In this document: positions 24,852 through 24,878 of the stretch, piece after piece | Position numbering within the stretch: position 1 is the stretch's first letter | Layout: each line of letters opens with the position of its first letter | NCBI GenBank assembly: GCA_023426575.1 | Contig: JAFAAL010000017.1 | Location: forward strand, 1 to 24,878 | DNA from: Bacillota bacterium | GTDB taxonomy: Bacteria > Bacillota > Clostridia > Saccharofermentanales > DTU023 | DNA length: 24,878 bases | Direction of reading: 5' to 3' | Position numbers and translations under genes: made by a program | Notes under the pieces: model-generated | The model's input: the letters and a program-made list of their open reading frames with translations, nothing else | What the model was told of the DNA's origin: nothing | Database searches by the model: none

Positions 24852-24878
24852 ATGTCTAAAACAGAAAAAGATCAACTG
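24852..24878 (+). CDS. Start of an unidentified gene (partial)
   Basis: ATG at 24852 is preceded by AAAGGTG (24841-24847) and opens a frame of nine codons, MSKTEKDQL, to the window edge. Too short to identify. The 81 bases before it hold TAAAAT at 24791-24796, a possible -10 without a clear -35. Confidence 0.5.

Overview
The window looks like chromosome from a Gram-positive anaerobe, most plausibly a Clostridia-like Firmicute. It is moderately GC-rich and gene-dense, with GGAGG-type Shine-Dalgarno sites and TTGnnn-17-TATAAT promoters. The S12 protein carries a Firmicutes-style insertion before PQKRGVC, and there is an oxygen-scavenging flavodiiron protein. The genus cannot be named from the sequence alone.

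Layout. (1) 1-5054, + strand: the end of a peptide ABC transporter operon (DppB end, DppC, DppD, DppF, a 78-aa membrane protein, terminator). Two subunits are remodelled: DppC carries a seven-blade RCC1-type propeller between TM1 and the permease core, and DppF carries a ~180-residue coiled-coil insert between its Walker A and Q-loop regions. (2) 5057-7042: a decayed M16C (PreP-like) metallopeptidase pseudogene with two frameshifts and several large deletions. (3) 7075-9384: a short leader with a terminator hairpin, an ECF sigma factor, an overlapping single-TM protein that is probably its anti-sigma partner, and a long terminator hairpin. (4) 9364-14009: the str operon rpsL-rpsG-fusA-tuf, with a promoter in the preceding terminator arm, a possible attenuator in the rpsL leader, a separate tuf promoter inside the end of fusA, and a terminator after tuf. 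(5) 14059-15841: flavodiiron protein FprA overlapping 5-formyltetrahydrofolate cyclo-ligase. (6) 20768 down to 15851, - strand: an unknown lipoprotein gene, a terminator, a uracil-permease-like NCS2 transporter with an extra cytoplasmic tail, an SDR reductase and an alpha-oxoamine synthase resembling bacterial serine palmitoyltransferase. (7) 20822-24878, + strand: tRNA-dihydrouridine synthase, a divergent EF-G paralogue whose catalytic His position is Asp, a HAD phosphatase and the first codons of another gene.

How the genes relate. The str operon and the second EF-G supply translation factors. The peptide transporter and NCS2 transporter handle uptake. The sigma/anti-sigma pair probably senses the envelope or exterior. 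The AOS-SDR pair matches the first two steps of long-chain-base (sphingolipid) synthesis, condensation and then keto reduction, although the exact substrates are not proven. The most unusual content is the propeller-bearing permease and its coiled-coil ATPase partner, followed by the GTPase-altered EF-G paralogue and the candidate sphingoid-base pair.

No rRNA, tRNA, CRISPR array, insertion sequence or attachment site was recognised. Apart from the pseudogene there is no gene-free stretch longer than 300 bases.
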